A stretch of 64,000 nt of DNA from Denitratimonas tolerans (GTDB taxonomy: Bacteria > Pseudomonadota > Gammaproteobacteria > Xanthomonadales > Xanthomonadaceae): assembly GCF_037203605.1 (NCBI RefSeq), contig NZ_JBBDHC010000002.1, forward strand, positions 186,001 through 250,000, in the 5' to 3' direction. Of the stretch, positions 17,062 through 26,034 are shown in pieces. Position 1 is the first letter of the stretch. Each line of letters opens with the position of its first letter. The notes beneath the pieces were generated by a model. The model was not told the DNA's origin, did no database searches, and saw only the letters and a program-made list of their open reading frames with translations. A program made the translations under genes and the position numbers.

Positions 17062-18447
17062 TTACTGTCGAACGCCCGGCTCGTCGGACTGGAAGTCCGC
17101 GTCCATGCGCAGGATCCGCGTGCCTTCCAGGCGGTCCTTGTTCCTGAGCAGGCCGAAGCGGTCGTAGTTGTCCTTCTGCTCGTTGGCGATCAGGTAGAGC
17201 GTGGTGCCGTCCAGCGCGGTGGTGCCGATCTTGCCGAACTGCGGATTGCTGGCCTCGATCGGGCGCACCCCGACGATCGTGTCGCCTTCAGGCGAGAGCG
17301 CAAGCCGCATGACGCGCGCCGGGTTCATGCCGCTTTGCACCGCCAGCAGGTCGTTGCCGACCACCTCCAGCGCGCTGATGCCCTCCAGCGAGAGCTTCTC
17401 CGGCACGCGCACGTCGAAGGGCTGGGCGTTGCTGAGCGTGATCCCGAGCACGCCGCGCTCCGGATCGGCCATGTACAGGCGCCTGCCGTCCGTGGAAACC
17501 GCCAGCGCCGAGATCGAGCTGAGCATCGGCGCGTGGAGGATGCGGCGGAACTGGTCGTCGCGCACCTGGTAGATGGCGCGGTTGACGCCATCGGCCACAT
17601 ACACCTCGCCATCCTTGCCCAGCGCTATCGAGGACAGCAGGAAGGACTGCCCCGGCACAACCGGCGACAGGTAGCTCTTGAGGAACTTGCCGGTCTTGAG
17701 ATCGAACTTGAAGACGCCGGCGCGCCCCAGATCGGCCTCGGGCCGGTAGCTCTTGAAATGCGGCACCGCGGTGGACGCGACCCAAAGCACGTTGCGCGGA
17801 GCATCGACGACCAGGTCGAACACCGCCCACATGCCATTGTCGGCATCGGCCGAGGCGATCGGGGCCAGCTTGCCGCCCTCGCCCACCGCGTACACCTTGC
17901 CCTCGCGCGCGCTGCCGACCAGCAGCTGCCTGCGGGTGGCATCGAACGCCATGCTTTCCAGCAGCAGGTCCTCGCGCGGCAGCGTGTACGCGAGCTTGCC
18001 TTCGCCGAACGGCTGGCGGTTGCGGTCGAGGTTGTCGAGGATGTAGCCCCAGACCTCGGTATCGGCGATCCGCGAGAAACGCTGGTCGCCGCGAAGGTCG
18101 TAGGCGTAGCCGGCATTCTGCATCTCGATCAGCAGCGTATAGGCTTCGCTCTTGCGATCCTCGCGCGCCAGCGTCACCGCCTTGTCGAGCTTGTAGGCAC
18201 CGATATGCGGACGCAGCGCGATGCGGCGATCCAGCGCGGCCAGCTCGGCGTTCAGGTCGCCGTTTTCGCGGTAGTACACCACCAGCTGCGACAGCGTCTG
18301 AAGATCGTCCACGGCAGCGATCCTGGCCTCCAGCTCCGGCGACGGCGCTGCCGCGCTGGCGGCATCCTGCGGCGTGGGCATGAGCGCCTGGGCGTGGGCC
18401 AGGCCGAGCGATGCGGCGAACAGGACGGGGACGAGAATCGATTTCAT
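17062..18447 (-). CDS. Secreted beta-propeller-like protein
   Basis: Predicted periplasmic or secreted protein (461 residues) of unknown function. A signal peptide covers about 1-19, with cleavage after AHA (LFAASLGLAHAQ). Residues 30-130 are helical and TPR-like (ELAALDRRIALRPHIGAYK). From about 150 the sequence has repeating blades such as LLVGSAREGKVYAV, GVFKFDLKTGKFLKSY, GEVYVADGVNRAIYQV and ALAVSTDGRRLYMADPERG, as in SMP-30/NHL propellers. No catalytic signature is recognised. A Shine-Dalgarno AGGT lies before the ATG. It is convergent with the exonuclease gene and divergent from the NUDIX gene. Confidence 0.75.
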   Translation of the reverse strand: MKSILVPVLFAASLGLAHAQALMPTPQDAASAAAPSPELEARIAAVDDLQTLSQLVVYYRENGDLNAELAALDRRIALRPHIGAYKLDKAVTLAREDRKSEAYTLLIEMQNAGYAYDLRGDQRFSRIADTEVWGYILDNLDRNRQPFGEGKLAYTLPREDLLLESMAFDATRRQLLVGSAREGKVYAVGEGGKLAPIASADADNGMWAVFDLVVDAPRNVLWVASTAVPHFKSYRPEADLGRAGVFKFDLKTGKFLKSYLSPVVPGQSFLLSSIALGKDGEVYVADGVNRAIYQVRDDQFRRILHAPMLSSISALAVSTDGRRLYMADPERGVLGITLSNAQPFDVRVPEKLSLEGISALEVVGNDLLAVQSGMNPARVMRLALSPEGDTIVGVRPIEASNPQFGKIGTTALDGTTLYLIANEQKDNYDRFGLLRNKDRLEGTRILRMDADFQSDEPGVRQ

Positions 18448-18594
18448 GGGAATACCTGGGGTTTGGGGGCGACTTGGACCGACGCTGCGCGCGGAGGTTC
18501 CGCCGCCGCGCGCGGCCGCGAGCGGCGCGGCGGTCGATCCGGACGCGGATCCGGGTGAAAATGCCGCAGATCAGGGTAGCGCGGGGCGCGAACG

Positions 18595-19140
18595 ATGGAC
18601 CAAACCGACACGCTTTTCAATGGCCGCTACCTGCGCATCCGGCGCCGCGGGCACTGGGAATACGCCGAACGCACCAACGCCAGCGCCGCCGTCATCATCG
18701 TGGCGGTGACGCCCGAGGACCGCCTGCTGCTGGTCGAACAATTCCGCATACCGGTCAACGCCCGCAGCATCGAAATGCCCGCCGGTCTGGTCGGAGACAT
18801 CGCGGACGGCGAATCGGTGGAGGCGGCGGCGCTGCGCGAGCTGGAGGAGGAAACCGGCTGGCGCGCGGGCCGCATCGATTACCTGATGGCCGGCCCGTCC
18901 TCTTCGGGCATGAGCAACGAACGGGTTGCCTTCGTGCGCGCGCTGGATCTGGTTCGGGTCGGGCCGGGCGGCGGCGACGAGACCGAGGACATCCGCGTGC
19001 ACGAAATCCCGCGCGCCGACGCCGCCGCCTGGCTGTCCGCGAGGATGCGCGAGGGCTACTCGATCGACCCCAAGCTCTACGCCGGACTCTGGTTCCTCGA
19101 TCGCAATCCGGACGGCAGTCCGGCCCGGCGCACGCCCTGA
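18595..19140 (+). CDS. NUDIX hydrolase, ADP-ribose pyrophosphatase type
   Basis: Cytoplasmic hydrolase (181 residues) expected to cleave ADP-ribose or a similar nucleoside diphosphate sugar. The NUDIX box is perfect: GDIADGE, seven residues, then RELEEETGW. Upstream, VEQFRIPVNARSIEMPAGLV matches the ADPRase/NudF subgroup, as does the AGPSSSGMSNERVAFV segment after the box. It is a single gene, divergent from the propeller gene with 147 bases between them. No clear ribosome binding site precedes the ATG. Confidence 0.88.
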   Translation: MDQTDTLFNGRYLRIRRRGHWEYAERTNASAAVIIVAVTPEDRLLLVEQFRIPVNARSIEMPAGLVGDIADGESVEAAALRELEEETGWRAGRIDYLMAGPSSSGMSNERVAFVRALDLVRVGPGGGDETEDIRVHEIPRADAAAWLSARMREGYSIDPKLYAGLWFLDRNPDGSPARRTP

Positions 19141-19202
19141 GCGGCCCGTCACGCCAGTGCACGCAGCGGCCGCGCCGTGCGCACACGCGGCGATGGAGCC
19201 GG

Positions 19203-20105
19203 TCAGGCGGTTACCGGCGGCAGCAGACGCGCGACCAGGATCGCAACGAGGATCGCGCCTACGCCCACCCAGGCCGCCACCGCCAGCAGCGCCACGCCGC
19301 CCAGCCTCGCCAGCGCCGAACCGGGCCGCGCCAAGGCCGCGCCGGCGCGCAGCGCCAGGCCCGCGCCCAGCAGCGCGAGGATGAAGGCCGCGCTGCGCGC
19401 GATCCAGCGCAGGGCCTGCGTCACCTCATCATCGGCTGCGGCGCGCGCATCTTCCTGCGTGCCCGCCGCCACCGGCCCGGGCGCGGGCAGCAGTTCGAAG
19501 CGCACGCGCAGGTCACCGACCTCGGGAATGGCCCCCTCCGGCGTGGTGACCCACCAGGCACCATCGGCGCGGAACGCCGCCGCGAGATTCTCGGGCAGCG
19601 CGAGTCGCGCCGGCGAAACCGCGCGCCAGCCGGACTGTGCAATTCCCGGTATTTCAATCGATTGCGGGCTGCCGAAGCTCTGGCTGCGATAGGGCGGTGC
19701 CGGCGGATTGGCGTGTTCTTCCGGCCGGGAAAAGCGGGTCGAGTCGATGATCCGTTCGCTCCAGAGGCGCTGGTAGCCCGCGTGCTCGGACACGATTTCG
19801 TCACCCGGATCAAGCGGTTGGCCAACGCCTTCTCGCCACTGCAGCATCTGCACCACGCGCCGCAGCGCCAGGCCTTCCAGGCTCACGCCGAAGGCCTCGT
19901 CGCGCAGCACGGGGGGCGCTTCCTGCGGTGCTTCGACAACGGCTGCGGGCGCACTCTCGCCCGCGGCTGACGCTGGCGCACTGCGCACCAGAATGACCAT
20001 CCAGACCACCGCCGCGGCCAGCAGCGCCAGGCCCAGCGCAAGCATGGCCACGTCCGCGCCGCGCGCCGCGCGCATGGCGACGGGTCGATGGTCGAGCGGT
20101 GTCAT
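19203..20105 (-). CDS. TMEM43 (LUMA) family membrane protein
   Basis: Membrane protein (300 residues) resembling the TMEM43/DUF1625 family known from animals and scattered bacteria; bacterial function unknown. One helix lies near 20-40, a long extramembrane domain follows, and three hydrophobic helices cluster at the C-terminus (about 225-295). Family marks are LRRVVQMLQWREG, the WSERIIDSTRFSRPEEHANP motif and GDLRVRFELLPAPGPV. The protein is shorter than typical members. The start ATG has no good ribosome binding site, and the gene follows ggt by 10 bases, so coupling to ggt is likely. Confidence 0.75.
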   Translation of the reverse strand: MTPLDHRPVAMRAARGADVAMLALGLALLAAAVVWMVILVRSAPASAAGESAPAAVVEAPQEAPPVLRDEAFGVSLEGLALRRVVQMLQWREGVGQPLDPGDEIVSEHAGYQRLWSERIIDSTRFSRPEEHANPPAPPYRSQSFGSPQSIEIPGIAQSGWRAVSPARLALPENLAAAFRADGAWWVTTPEGAIPEVGDLRVRFELLPAPGPVAAGTQEDARAAADDEVTQALRWIARSAAFILALLGAGLALRAGAALARPGSALARLGGVALLAVAAWVGVGAILVAILVARLLPPVTA

Positions 20106-20115
20106 CGGGGCTGTC

Positions 20116-21834
20116 TCAGCGATAGATCGCGGCCGGCGCGCCCAGTGCGCCCTTGCCGACCGCCTTCCAGCGCCGGTCGCTCCCGGCTTCGACCTCGCCG
20201 CTGCGGCGGTTCCACAGCACCACCTGCATGTTGCCCCAGGTCGAATCGGCGATCTTGACGGTGTGGCCCATCGATTCCAGCTGCGCCACCACGTCGCCGG
20301 GCAGCGCACCCGGTTCGGCCAGGATCGCATCGGGAACATACTGGTGGTGATAGCGCGGGCGATCCGCGGCCGCCTGCGCGCCGCCGCCGTCCATCAGATC
20401 CATCAGACCCAGCAGCACCATGGTGATGATGCGGCTGCCGCCGGGGGTGCCGATCGCCGCGGTGCGCTCGCCATCGCTGAGGAAGGTCGGCGTCATCGAG
20501 GACAGCGGGCGCTTGCCCGGCGCGATCTCGTTCGCCTCGTCGCCGATGAGGCCGAAGGCGTTGGGCACGCCCGGCGCGGCGGAGAAGTCGTCCATCTCGT
20601 TGTTGAGCACGAAGCCGGTTCCCGGTACCGCGAAGGCGTTGCCGAAGGTGAGGTTCACCGTCTGGGTCACCGCCGCCAGGTTGCCCTCGGTGTCGATGAT
20701 GGAGAAGTGCGTCGTGTCCGGCCGTTCCCGCGCCGGCCCGACCGGCGGCAGAAGGCTGCTGGGCGTGGCCTTGTGCGGGTGGATCGAAGCGCGCAGGCCG
20801 GCGGCGAAGTCCAGGCTCATCATGCGCGCCAGCGGCACGTCGACGAAATCCGGATCGCCCAGGAACTGCGCGCGATCGCGGTAGGCGCGACGCATGGCCT
20901 CGACCACCAGGTGGGTGCGCTCGCCCTGTGCCATCGCCGGGTAGTCGTAACCCGACAGCACATTGAGGATTTCCGCCAGCGCCACCCCGCCCGAGGACGG
21001 CGGCGGCGCGGTGACGAGCTGGAAGCCGCGGTGTGAAAACCGCAGCGGCTCGCGCTCGACGGCGCGGTACTGGGCCAGGTCTTCCAGCGTCCAGATGCCG
21101 CCGGCACCGCGCACGCCGTCCACCAGCCTGCGGGCCAGCGAACCGGCGTAAAAACCCTCGCGACCGTCGCGCGCAAGCCGCTCCAGGGTGCGCGCATAGT
21201 CCGGATTCTTCAGCACCTGCCCGGCTTCGACCGGCTTGCCCTTGCGCAGGAACAGCTCGCGCGCACCGGGCGATTGCGCCAGCACTTCGCTGCGCCAGGG
21301 CAGGACCTGGGCGGTCTTGGCATTCATCACCCAGCCCTTGCGCGCGAGGCGGATGGCCGGGGCCAGCGACACCGAAAGCGGCACCCGGCCATATTTTTCC
21401 GAAAGATGCGCGAGGCCGGCCGGCAGTCCGGGGATCGCGGCGGCGAGCGGGCCGTCGATCGAGCTTTTCGGACGCACCTGACCGCTGGCATCCAAGTACA
21501 TGTCGCGGGTGGCCGCCAGCGGTGCGCGCTCGCGCGCATCGACGAAGACATCCCGGTCGCCATCGGCCAGGTGCAGCAGCATCAGGGCACCGCCGCCGAT
21601 CCCGGAGCTCTCCGGCTCGACCAGCCCGAGGGTTGCGCTTACCGCCACCGCGGCGTCGAACGCATTGCCGCCCTGCGCCAGCACTTCCAGACCCGCGTCG
21701 GTGGCATAGGCGTTGGCGCTGGCGATTGCCGCCTGGCGCGGCGGTACGGGAGCCTGTGCTTCGCGCGCCTGCAGCGCGGCCGAAAACGGTAGCAGCAGAA
21801 GGATCAGGCCCAGCAGAACGGGACGAATATTCAT
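20116..21834 (-). CDS. ggt: Gamma-glutamyltransferase precursor
   Basis: Periplasmic N-terminal nucleophile hydrolase that cleaves glutathione and transfers the gamma-glutamyl group. It has 572 residues with a signal peptide (about 1-24, ending in ALQA). The precursor should self-cleave before the nucleophile threonine in DTTHFSIIDTEGN, giving large and small subunits. Other marks are VEPESSGIGGGAL, PLSSMTPTFL and GTPGGSRIITMVLLGLMD. ATG 21834 is preceded by GCAGGAG. Glutathione is also made in this window by gshB, though the genes are not linked. Confidence 0.95.
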   Translation of the reverse strand: MNIRPVLLGLILLLLPFSAALQAREAQAPVPPRQAAIASANAYATDAGLEVLAQGGNAFDAAVAVSATLGLVEPESSGIGGGALMLLHLADGDRDVFVDARERAPLAATRDMYLDASGQVRPKSSIDGPLAAAIPGLPAGLAHLSEKYGRVPLSVSLAPAIRLARKGWVMNAKTAQVLPWRSEVLAQSPGARELFLRKGKPVEAGQVLKNPDYARTLERLARDGREGFYAGSLARRLVDGVRGAGGIWTLEDLAQYRAVEREPLRFSHRGFQLVTAPPPSSGGVALAEILNVLSGYDYPAMAQGERTHLVVEAMRRAYRDRAQFLGDPDFVDVPLARMMSLDFAAGLRASIHPHKATPSSLLPPVGPARERPDTTHFSIIDTEGNLAAVTQTVNLTFGNAFAVPGTGFVLNNEMDDFSAAPGVPNAFGLIGDEANEIAPGKRPLSSMTPTFLSDGERTAAIGTPGGSRIITMVLLGLMDLMDGGGAQAAADRPRYHHQYVPDAILAEPGALPGDVVAQLESMGHTVKIADSTWGNMQVVLWNRRSGEVEAGSDRRWKAVGKGALGAPAAIYR

Positions 21835-22018
21835 GGAAACAGCTCCTGCGGGCCGCGCCACGGCGCGACGCCTTCATCAATCAACGGCGCAGCGGCCAGC
21901 CTGAGGCCCGGGAATGCGCCAGACCCTGCGCGCATCCGCGACGGCAGCACGGGCTGCGGGCGGTCGCGTGCGGAAACGCAGCAACCCGGCGCAGCCGTGG
22001 CCGGGTCACCGGCAATGA

Positions 22019-22037
22019 CGCGGCCCGTCAGGCCGCG
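22019..22037 (-). terminator. Weak hairpin after the lipoprotein gene
   Basis: CGCGGCC pairs with GGCCGCG over a five-base loop, 15 bases beyond the lipoprotein stop codon. There is no clear U-tract, so if it terminates transcription it does so weakly or with help. Confidence 0.3.
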
Positions 22038-22051
22038 CCACCGCATCAGGA

Positions 22052-22558
22052 TCACTTGACCTCGTGGAACACCACGTTGGCACCGCTCGGCTCGACCGCC
22101 GTCCTGACGCGCTCCAGATCATCGCTGCTGCCGATGAAGAGGACGCGAACATCCTTCATCGAGCCGGCCGGCACGTGCTGGAAGGCCTCGACGATGAGGT
22201 CGGCCATGCGTCCGGACGCAGGCGATCCGAAGGCGAGCATGTTGCCCGGCAGCACGCCGCGCATCACCGCGCCGCCCACGTTGTCGACCTGGCGCTGGTA
22301 CTGCTCGTCGAAATCCTCGGCGTCCTGCGACGGCAGGTAGTACATGAACGGGCTGCTGCGGATGCCCTCCATGTGCTGCTTGGCCACGTTGACCAGGTAC
22401 AGCTTCCAGGCCTGGGCGTTGTCGGCCGGCGGTGCCACCAGCGGTGCCTGCGCCACCGCCTCGACCTTGGGTGCCGCGGCGTCCTTGCCCTGCTGATTGC
22501 AGCCGGAAAGGAACAGTGCGCCAGCCACCAGCGCGATGAGAGCCATCTTCTTGGTCAT
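22052..22558 (-). CDS. Lipoprotein of unknown function
   Basis: Predicted lipoprotein (168 residues). The N-terminus MTKKMALIALVAGALFLSGC is a lipoprotein signal with the modified cysteine at 20; the next residues are Asn-Gln, not Asp, so outer membrane targeting is expected. The mature part has an Ala/Pro-rich linker and then a globular region including WKLYLVNVAKQHMEGI and a final strand-rich part (VRVLFIGSSDDLERVR). No family is recognised. ATG 22558 is preferred over a GTG three codons earlier because AGGTGA precedes it. It lies between coaD and ggt on the same strand. Confidence 0.8.
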   Translation of the reverse strand: MTKKMALIALVAGALFLSGCNQQGKDAAAPKVEAVAQAPLVAPPADNAQAWKLYLVNVAKQHMEGIRSSPFMYYLPSQDAEDFDEQYQRQVDNVGGAVMRGVLPGNMLAFGSPASGRMADLIVEAFQHVPAGSMKDVRVLFIGSSDDLERVRTAVEPSGANVVFHEVK

Positions 22559-22621
22559 GTCATTCACCTCAGATCTTGGATTGTTCCGATTTCCCCAGCG
22601 CCCGCAAGTCCGGGTGCGTAC

Positions 22622-23119
22622 CTAACCACGTCCCCACTTCCTCTTCAGCGCCGCCAGCACCGCCGCCGGCACGAAGCCCGACACATCGCCTCCGAGCCTG
22701 GCGATTTCGCGCACCAGGGAGGAGGAAATGAATCCGTATTTTTCCGCCGGCGTCAGGAACAGCGTCTCGACCTCCGGCACCAGATGCCGATTCATGCTGG
22801 CAAGCTGGAATTCGTACTCGAAATCCGACACCGCGCGCAGCCCGCGCAGCAGCACGCCCGCCCCCACCTCCGTCACGAAGTGCGCAAGCAGCGTGGAAAA
22901 CCCGCGCACCTCGACGTTCGGAACCTCCGCCAACCCGAGCCGCGCCAGCTCGATGCGGTCCGCAAGCGCGAATCCCGGCCCCTTGGCGGGGCTTTCCGCC
23001 ACCCCGACGATGATCTTCTCGAACAGCGGCGCGGCCCGAGCAACGAGGTCGATGTGGCCATTGGTTATCGGGTCGAAGGTGCCCGGATAAAGCGCAATGC
23101 GGTGCCTGGCTGGACTCAT
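22622..23119 (-). CDS. coaD: Phosphopantetheine adenylyltransferase
   Basis: Penultimate enzyme of coenzyme A synthesis, transferring AMP to 4'-phosphopantetheine. It has 165 residues, the normal hexameric CoaD size. The nucleotidyltransferase motif YPGTFDPITNGHIDLV and the distal ISSSLVREIARLGGD are intact, and LRGLRAVSDFEYEFQLA carries substrate contacts. The ATG overlaps the end of rsmD by four bases, the usual rsmD-coaD pairing. Confidence 0.96.
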   Translation of the reverse strand: MSPARHRIALYPGTFDPITNGHIDLVARAAPLFEKIIVGVAESPAKGPGFALADRIELARLGLAEVPNVEVRGFSTLLAHFVTEVGAGVLLRGLRAVSDFEYEFQLASMNRHLVPEVETLFLTPAEKYGFISSSLVREIARLGGDVSGFVPAAVLAALKRKWGRG

Positions 23120-23772
23120 GTCGTCGGTGGCGCCTGGTCGCCGGAGGATGGAGCGAGTGTAGCAGGCGCATCATGCACCGAAGCGTCTTTCCGGCGCGCG
23201 AAAAGAACGTGGCGCGTGTCGCGGGTTTCGCCCTGGCGATGCGGCGTGAACCCCGACAGCTCATGGACGGGCTCGCCGCGCGCGCTTTCCACATAAACCC
23301 TGGCCGCGGGCGACAGCCACGGCCCCAGCGCATCGAGCACCGCCCGATGCAGCCCGGCGGCAAAAGGCGGGTCGACGAACACCACGTCGAACGGCCGACC
23401 CGGACCGCGCATCAGCCACGCAAGCGCATCGTCGGCCACCACCTCGACCTGATCGGCACCAAGACGCGCCTTGGCCGCGCCCAGCGCCGCCAGCGCGCGC
23501 GGATCGCGCTCGACCATCACCACCTCGCCGGCACCGCGCGAGGCCGCTTCGAACCCGAGCGCGCCGCTGCCGGCAAAAAGATCGAGGCAGCGGACACCGG
23601 CGATATCGCCCTGCAGCCAGTTGAACAGGGTCTCGCGCACCCGATCCGGGCTGGGCCGAAGCCCGGGCACCGCCGGCACCTCCAGGCGCGAGCCGCGCCA
23701 GCGGCCGGCGATGATCCTCACCTTGCCCGCCGGCGGCACCGGCGATCGGGCGGCGGTCCGCGGGCGACTCAT
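23116..23772 (-). CDS. rsmD: 16S rRNA (guanine-966-N2) methyltransferase
   Basis: SAM-dependent methyltransferase acting on G966 of 16S rRNA in the assembled small subunit. It has 218 residues. The N-terminal KVRIIAGRWRGSRLEVP and RPSPDRVRETLFNWL are RsmD signatures, the SAM motif is CLDLFAGSGALGFEAASRGA and the catalytic loop is VFVDPPF. A longer in-frame start exists, but ATG 23772 fits the family. It is divergent from ftsY (86 bases), a widely conserved arrangement. The last 20 residues are low-complexity and may be disordered. Confidence 0.94.
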   Translation of the reverse strand: MSRPRTAARSPVPPAGKVRIIAGRWRGSRLEVPAVPGLRPSPDRVRETLFNWLQGDIAGVRCLDLFAGSGALGFEAASRGAGEVVMVERDPRALAALGAAKARLGADQVEVVADDALAWLMRGPGRPFDVVFVDPPFAAGLHRAVLDALGPWLSPAARVYVESARGEPVHELSGFTPHRQGETRDTRHVLFARRKDASVHDAPATLAPSSGDQAPPTT

Positions 23773-23858
23773 GCGGACCACCGGCACGCAGTGGCTTCAT
23801 CGGAAGGAAGGGAGGCGGGTGATACCATGCCGGCCATTCTCCGACACTCCGCCCCTGG

Positions 23859-24947
23859 ATGTTCAAACTCTTCCGCAAGAAGCCCGTCGAACCGGCTGCC
23901 GATGCGCCCGCGTCGCCTGCGCAGGGCGCGCCATCGCCCGTGCCTGCCGTGGATTCGTCCCCGCACGACGCGCCCGCAGCCGGCCTCGAAAGCGTGGCTT
24001 CACCCGCGCCGCAGGCACCGGAACCCGCCGCTGCGAACTGGCGCGACCGGCTGCGCAACAGCGGGTTCGCCAGGAACTTCTCCTCGCTGTTCTCGCGCAC
24101 CGTCAAACTCGACGAGGATTTCCTCGAGGAAATCGAGACCTGCCTGCTGACCGCCGACGTCGGCGTTGCGGCCACCACGATCATCGTCGAGGACCTGCGC
24201 CAGCGGATGGATCGGGGCGAGTTCTCGGATGCGCGCGACCTGCTCAACGCGCTGCGCGGCGAGCTGATTGCCCTGCTGGTGCCGGTGGCCGAGCCGATCA
24301 ACATCTACACCGGTGCCAAACCTTTCGTGATCCTCACGGTGGGCGTCAACGGCGTCGGCAAGACCACCACCATCGGCAAGCTGGCGCGGCGCTATCTGGA
24401 CGAGCGCAAGCAGGTGATGCTGGCGGCCGGCGACACCTTCCGCGCGGCTGCGGTGGAGCAACTCAAAACCTGGGGCGAGCGCAACGGCGTACACGTCGTG
24501 GCCCAGTCCAGCGGGGCCGATCCGGCTGCGGTGGTCTACGACGCGCTGCAGACGGCGCAGGCACGCGGCACCGATATCCTGATCGCCGACACCGCCGGGC
24601 GGCTGCACACCCAGCAAGGGCTGATGGACGAGCTGGGCAAGGTGCGGCGGGTGCTGGGCAAGCTCGATCCCACCGCGCCGCACGAGGTGCTGCAGGTGAT
24701 CGACGGCACCACCGGGCAAAACGCGATCAACCAGGTGCGCCAGTTCCAGAAGGCCGCCGGCGTGACGGGCCTGATCGTCACCAAGCTCGACGGCAGCGCC
24801 AAGGGCGGAGTGATCTTTGCCCTCGCGCGCGAATTCGGCCTGCCGATCCGATTCGTCGGACTGGGCGAGGGCGTGCACGACCTGCGCGCCTTCGATCCCT
24901 ATGCCTTCGTCGACGCACTCCTCCCCGAATCCCTCGCCGCGGCCTGA
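23859..24947 (+). CDS. ftsY: Signal recognition particle receptor FtsY
   Basis: SRP receptor GTPase that delivers ribosomes making membrane proteins to the translocon. It has 362 residues: a basic N-terminus, an Ala/Pro-rich acidic-poor linker (about 12-60), the N domain (FLEEIETCLLTADVGV), and the G domain with GVNGVGKTTTIGKL, DTFRAAAVEQL, DTAGRLHTQ, TKLDGSAKGG and the closing FVGLGEGVHDLRAFDP. The linker is much shorter than the E. coli A domain. No good Shine-Dalgarno is seen; a TACCAT box lies 30 bases upstream. Confidence 0.97.
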   Translation: MFKLFRKKPVEPAADAPASPAQGAPSPVPAVDSSPHDAPAAGLESVASPAPQAPEPAAANWRDRLRNSGFARNFSSLFSRTVKLDEDFLEEIETCLLTADVGVAATTIIVEDLRQRMDRGEFSDARDLLNALRGELIALLVPVAEPINIYTGAKPFVILTVGVNGVGKTTTIGKLARRYLDERKQVMLAAGDTFRAAAVEQLKTWGERNGVHVVAQSSGADPAAVVYDALQTAQARGTDILIADTAGRLHTQQGLMDELGKVRRVLGKLDPTAPHEVLQVIDGTTGQNAINQVRQFQKAAGVTGLIVTKLDGSAKGGVIFALAREFGLPIRFVGLGEGVHDLRAFDPYAFVDALLPESLAAA

Positions 24948-26034
24948 AGCGGCCGCCCGGCCGCGTCGCCGCTGGCTGCTGGTGCTGCTCCTGCCGGGGC
25001 TGGCCATCGCGGCGGCTCTGGGGCTGCGCGCACTGCTGCATCCCGAACGCATCAGCGACTTCCTGCTGCAGCAAGGGCAGCAGGCAACCGGGCTGGAACT
25101 GTCGCTCGACCGCCCCGCCGATGTCGGCCTGTGGCCGGACCTGCACGTCCAGCTCACCGGCCTTGGCGCGCGCGCGCCGGGTGCCGCACAGCCGCTGCTG
25201 CGCGCCGAGCGGATCGAGGCGGCGCTGCCGTGGTCGATGCTGCGCAATCAGGACATCACCCTGCTCGGCCTGCGCCTGATCTCGCCGCAGCTCGATCTTG
25301 TCGCCCTGCAGGACTTTCTCGACCGCGACGACGACATCGGGCCACCCGCGCCCATGCGCATTCCGACGCTCGATGCGCCGCTGGAAGTGCGCGACGGGCG
25401 CATCGCCGGTGACGGCTGGGCGCTCGAGCAGCTCGACCTCACCCTGCCCGCGCTGCACGAAGGCGCGCGCACCAGCCTCGGTGCCAGCGCGCTGTGGGTG
25501 TCGGGCACCGACAGCGCGCCGGCGGCGGGCCAGCGGTTCGCCCTGCAGCTTGCTGCCGTACCGCACAGCGACGGCTCCACGCTGCGCCTCGACCAGATCG
25601 CGCTGGACCTGGTGCTCGATGCCGTGCCGCAGTGGCGTCCCCGTATCGAGGGCATCGTCTCGTGGAATCCCTCCGGCACGCTGGCGCTCGCGCTCACCAG
25701 CCAGATCGCCGCCTGGCCCGCGGACTGGCCCGCCCTGCCGCTGCCGCCGGGTGATGCGGACGCCACGGTTCTGGCGCTGGCCTATTCGGGCGATGCCGCG
25801 CTGACCGGGCTTGCCACCTTTTCCCTCTGGCGCGGCGACGACGGACTGCGCGGCGCGCTGACCCTGCACGACACGCTGGCCTGGCTCGGCGGAAAGGAGC
25901 GGGGCCTCGTGCCCCCGGCGGAAGGAGAAATCCGCATCCCGCGGCTGGAATACGAGGGCATCCAGGCCGAGGGCATCCGCATCCGGCTGACGCCACCCGG
26001 GGCCGAGGATGCGGAGAAGGACGCGGCGCATTGA
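24901..26034 (+). CDS. AsmA-like inner membrane protein
   Basis: Predicted inner-membrane-anchored periplasmic protein (377 residues). A positively charged N-terminus (ARPRRRW) is followed by a membrane helix at about 26-46 and a long beta-rich region with repeated amphipathic strands, for example LDAPLEVRDGRIAGDGWALE and TLRLDQIALDLVLDAVPQW. This layout fits the AsmA family, and an AsmA-type gene commonly precedes mutY-yggX in relatives. It overlaps ftsY by 47 bases if ATG 24901 is used. A later start would remove the charged anchor. The family call is moderate. Confidence 0.65.
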   Translation: MPSSTHSSPNPSPRPEAAARPRRRWLLVLLLPGLAIAAALGLRALLHPERISDFLLQQGQQATGLELSLDRPADVGLWPDLHVQLTGLGARAPGAAQPLLRAERIEAALPWSMLRNQDITLLGLRLISPQLDLVALQDFLDRDDDIGPPAPMRIPTLDAPLEVRDGRIAGDGWALEQLDLTLPALHEGARTSLGASALWVSGTDSAPAAGQRFALQLAAVPHSDGSTLRLDQIALDLVLDAVPQWRPRIEGIVSWNPSGTLALALTSQIAAWPADWPALPLPPGDADATVLALAYSGDAALTGLATFSLWRGDDGLRGALTLHDTLAWLGGKERGLVPPAEGEIRIPRLEYEGIQAEGIRIRLTPPGAEDAEKDAAH

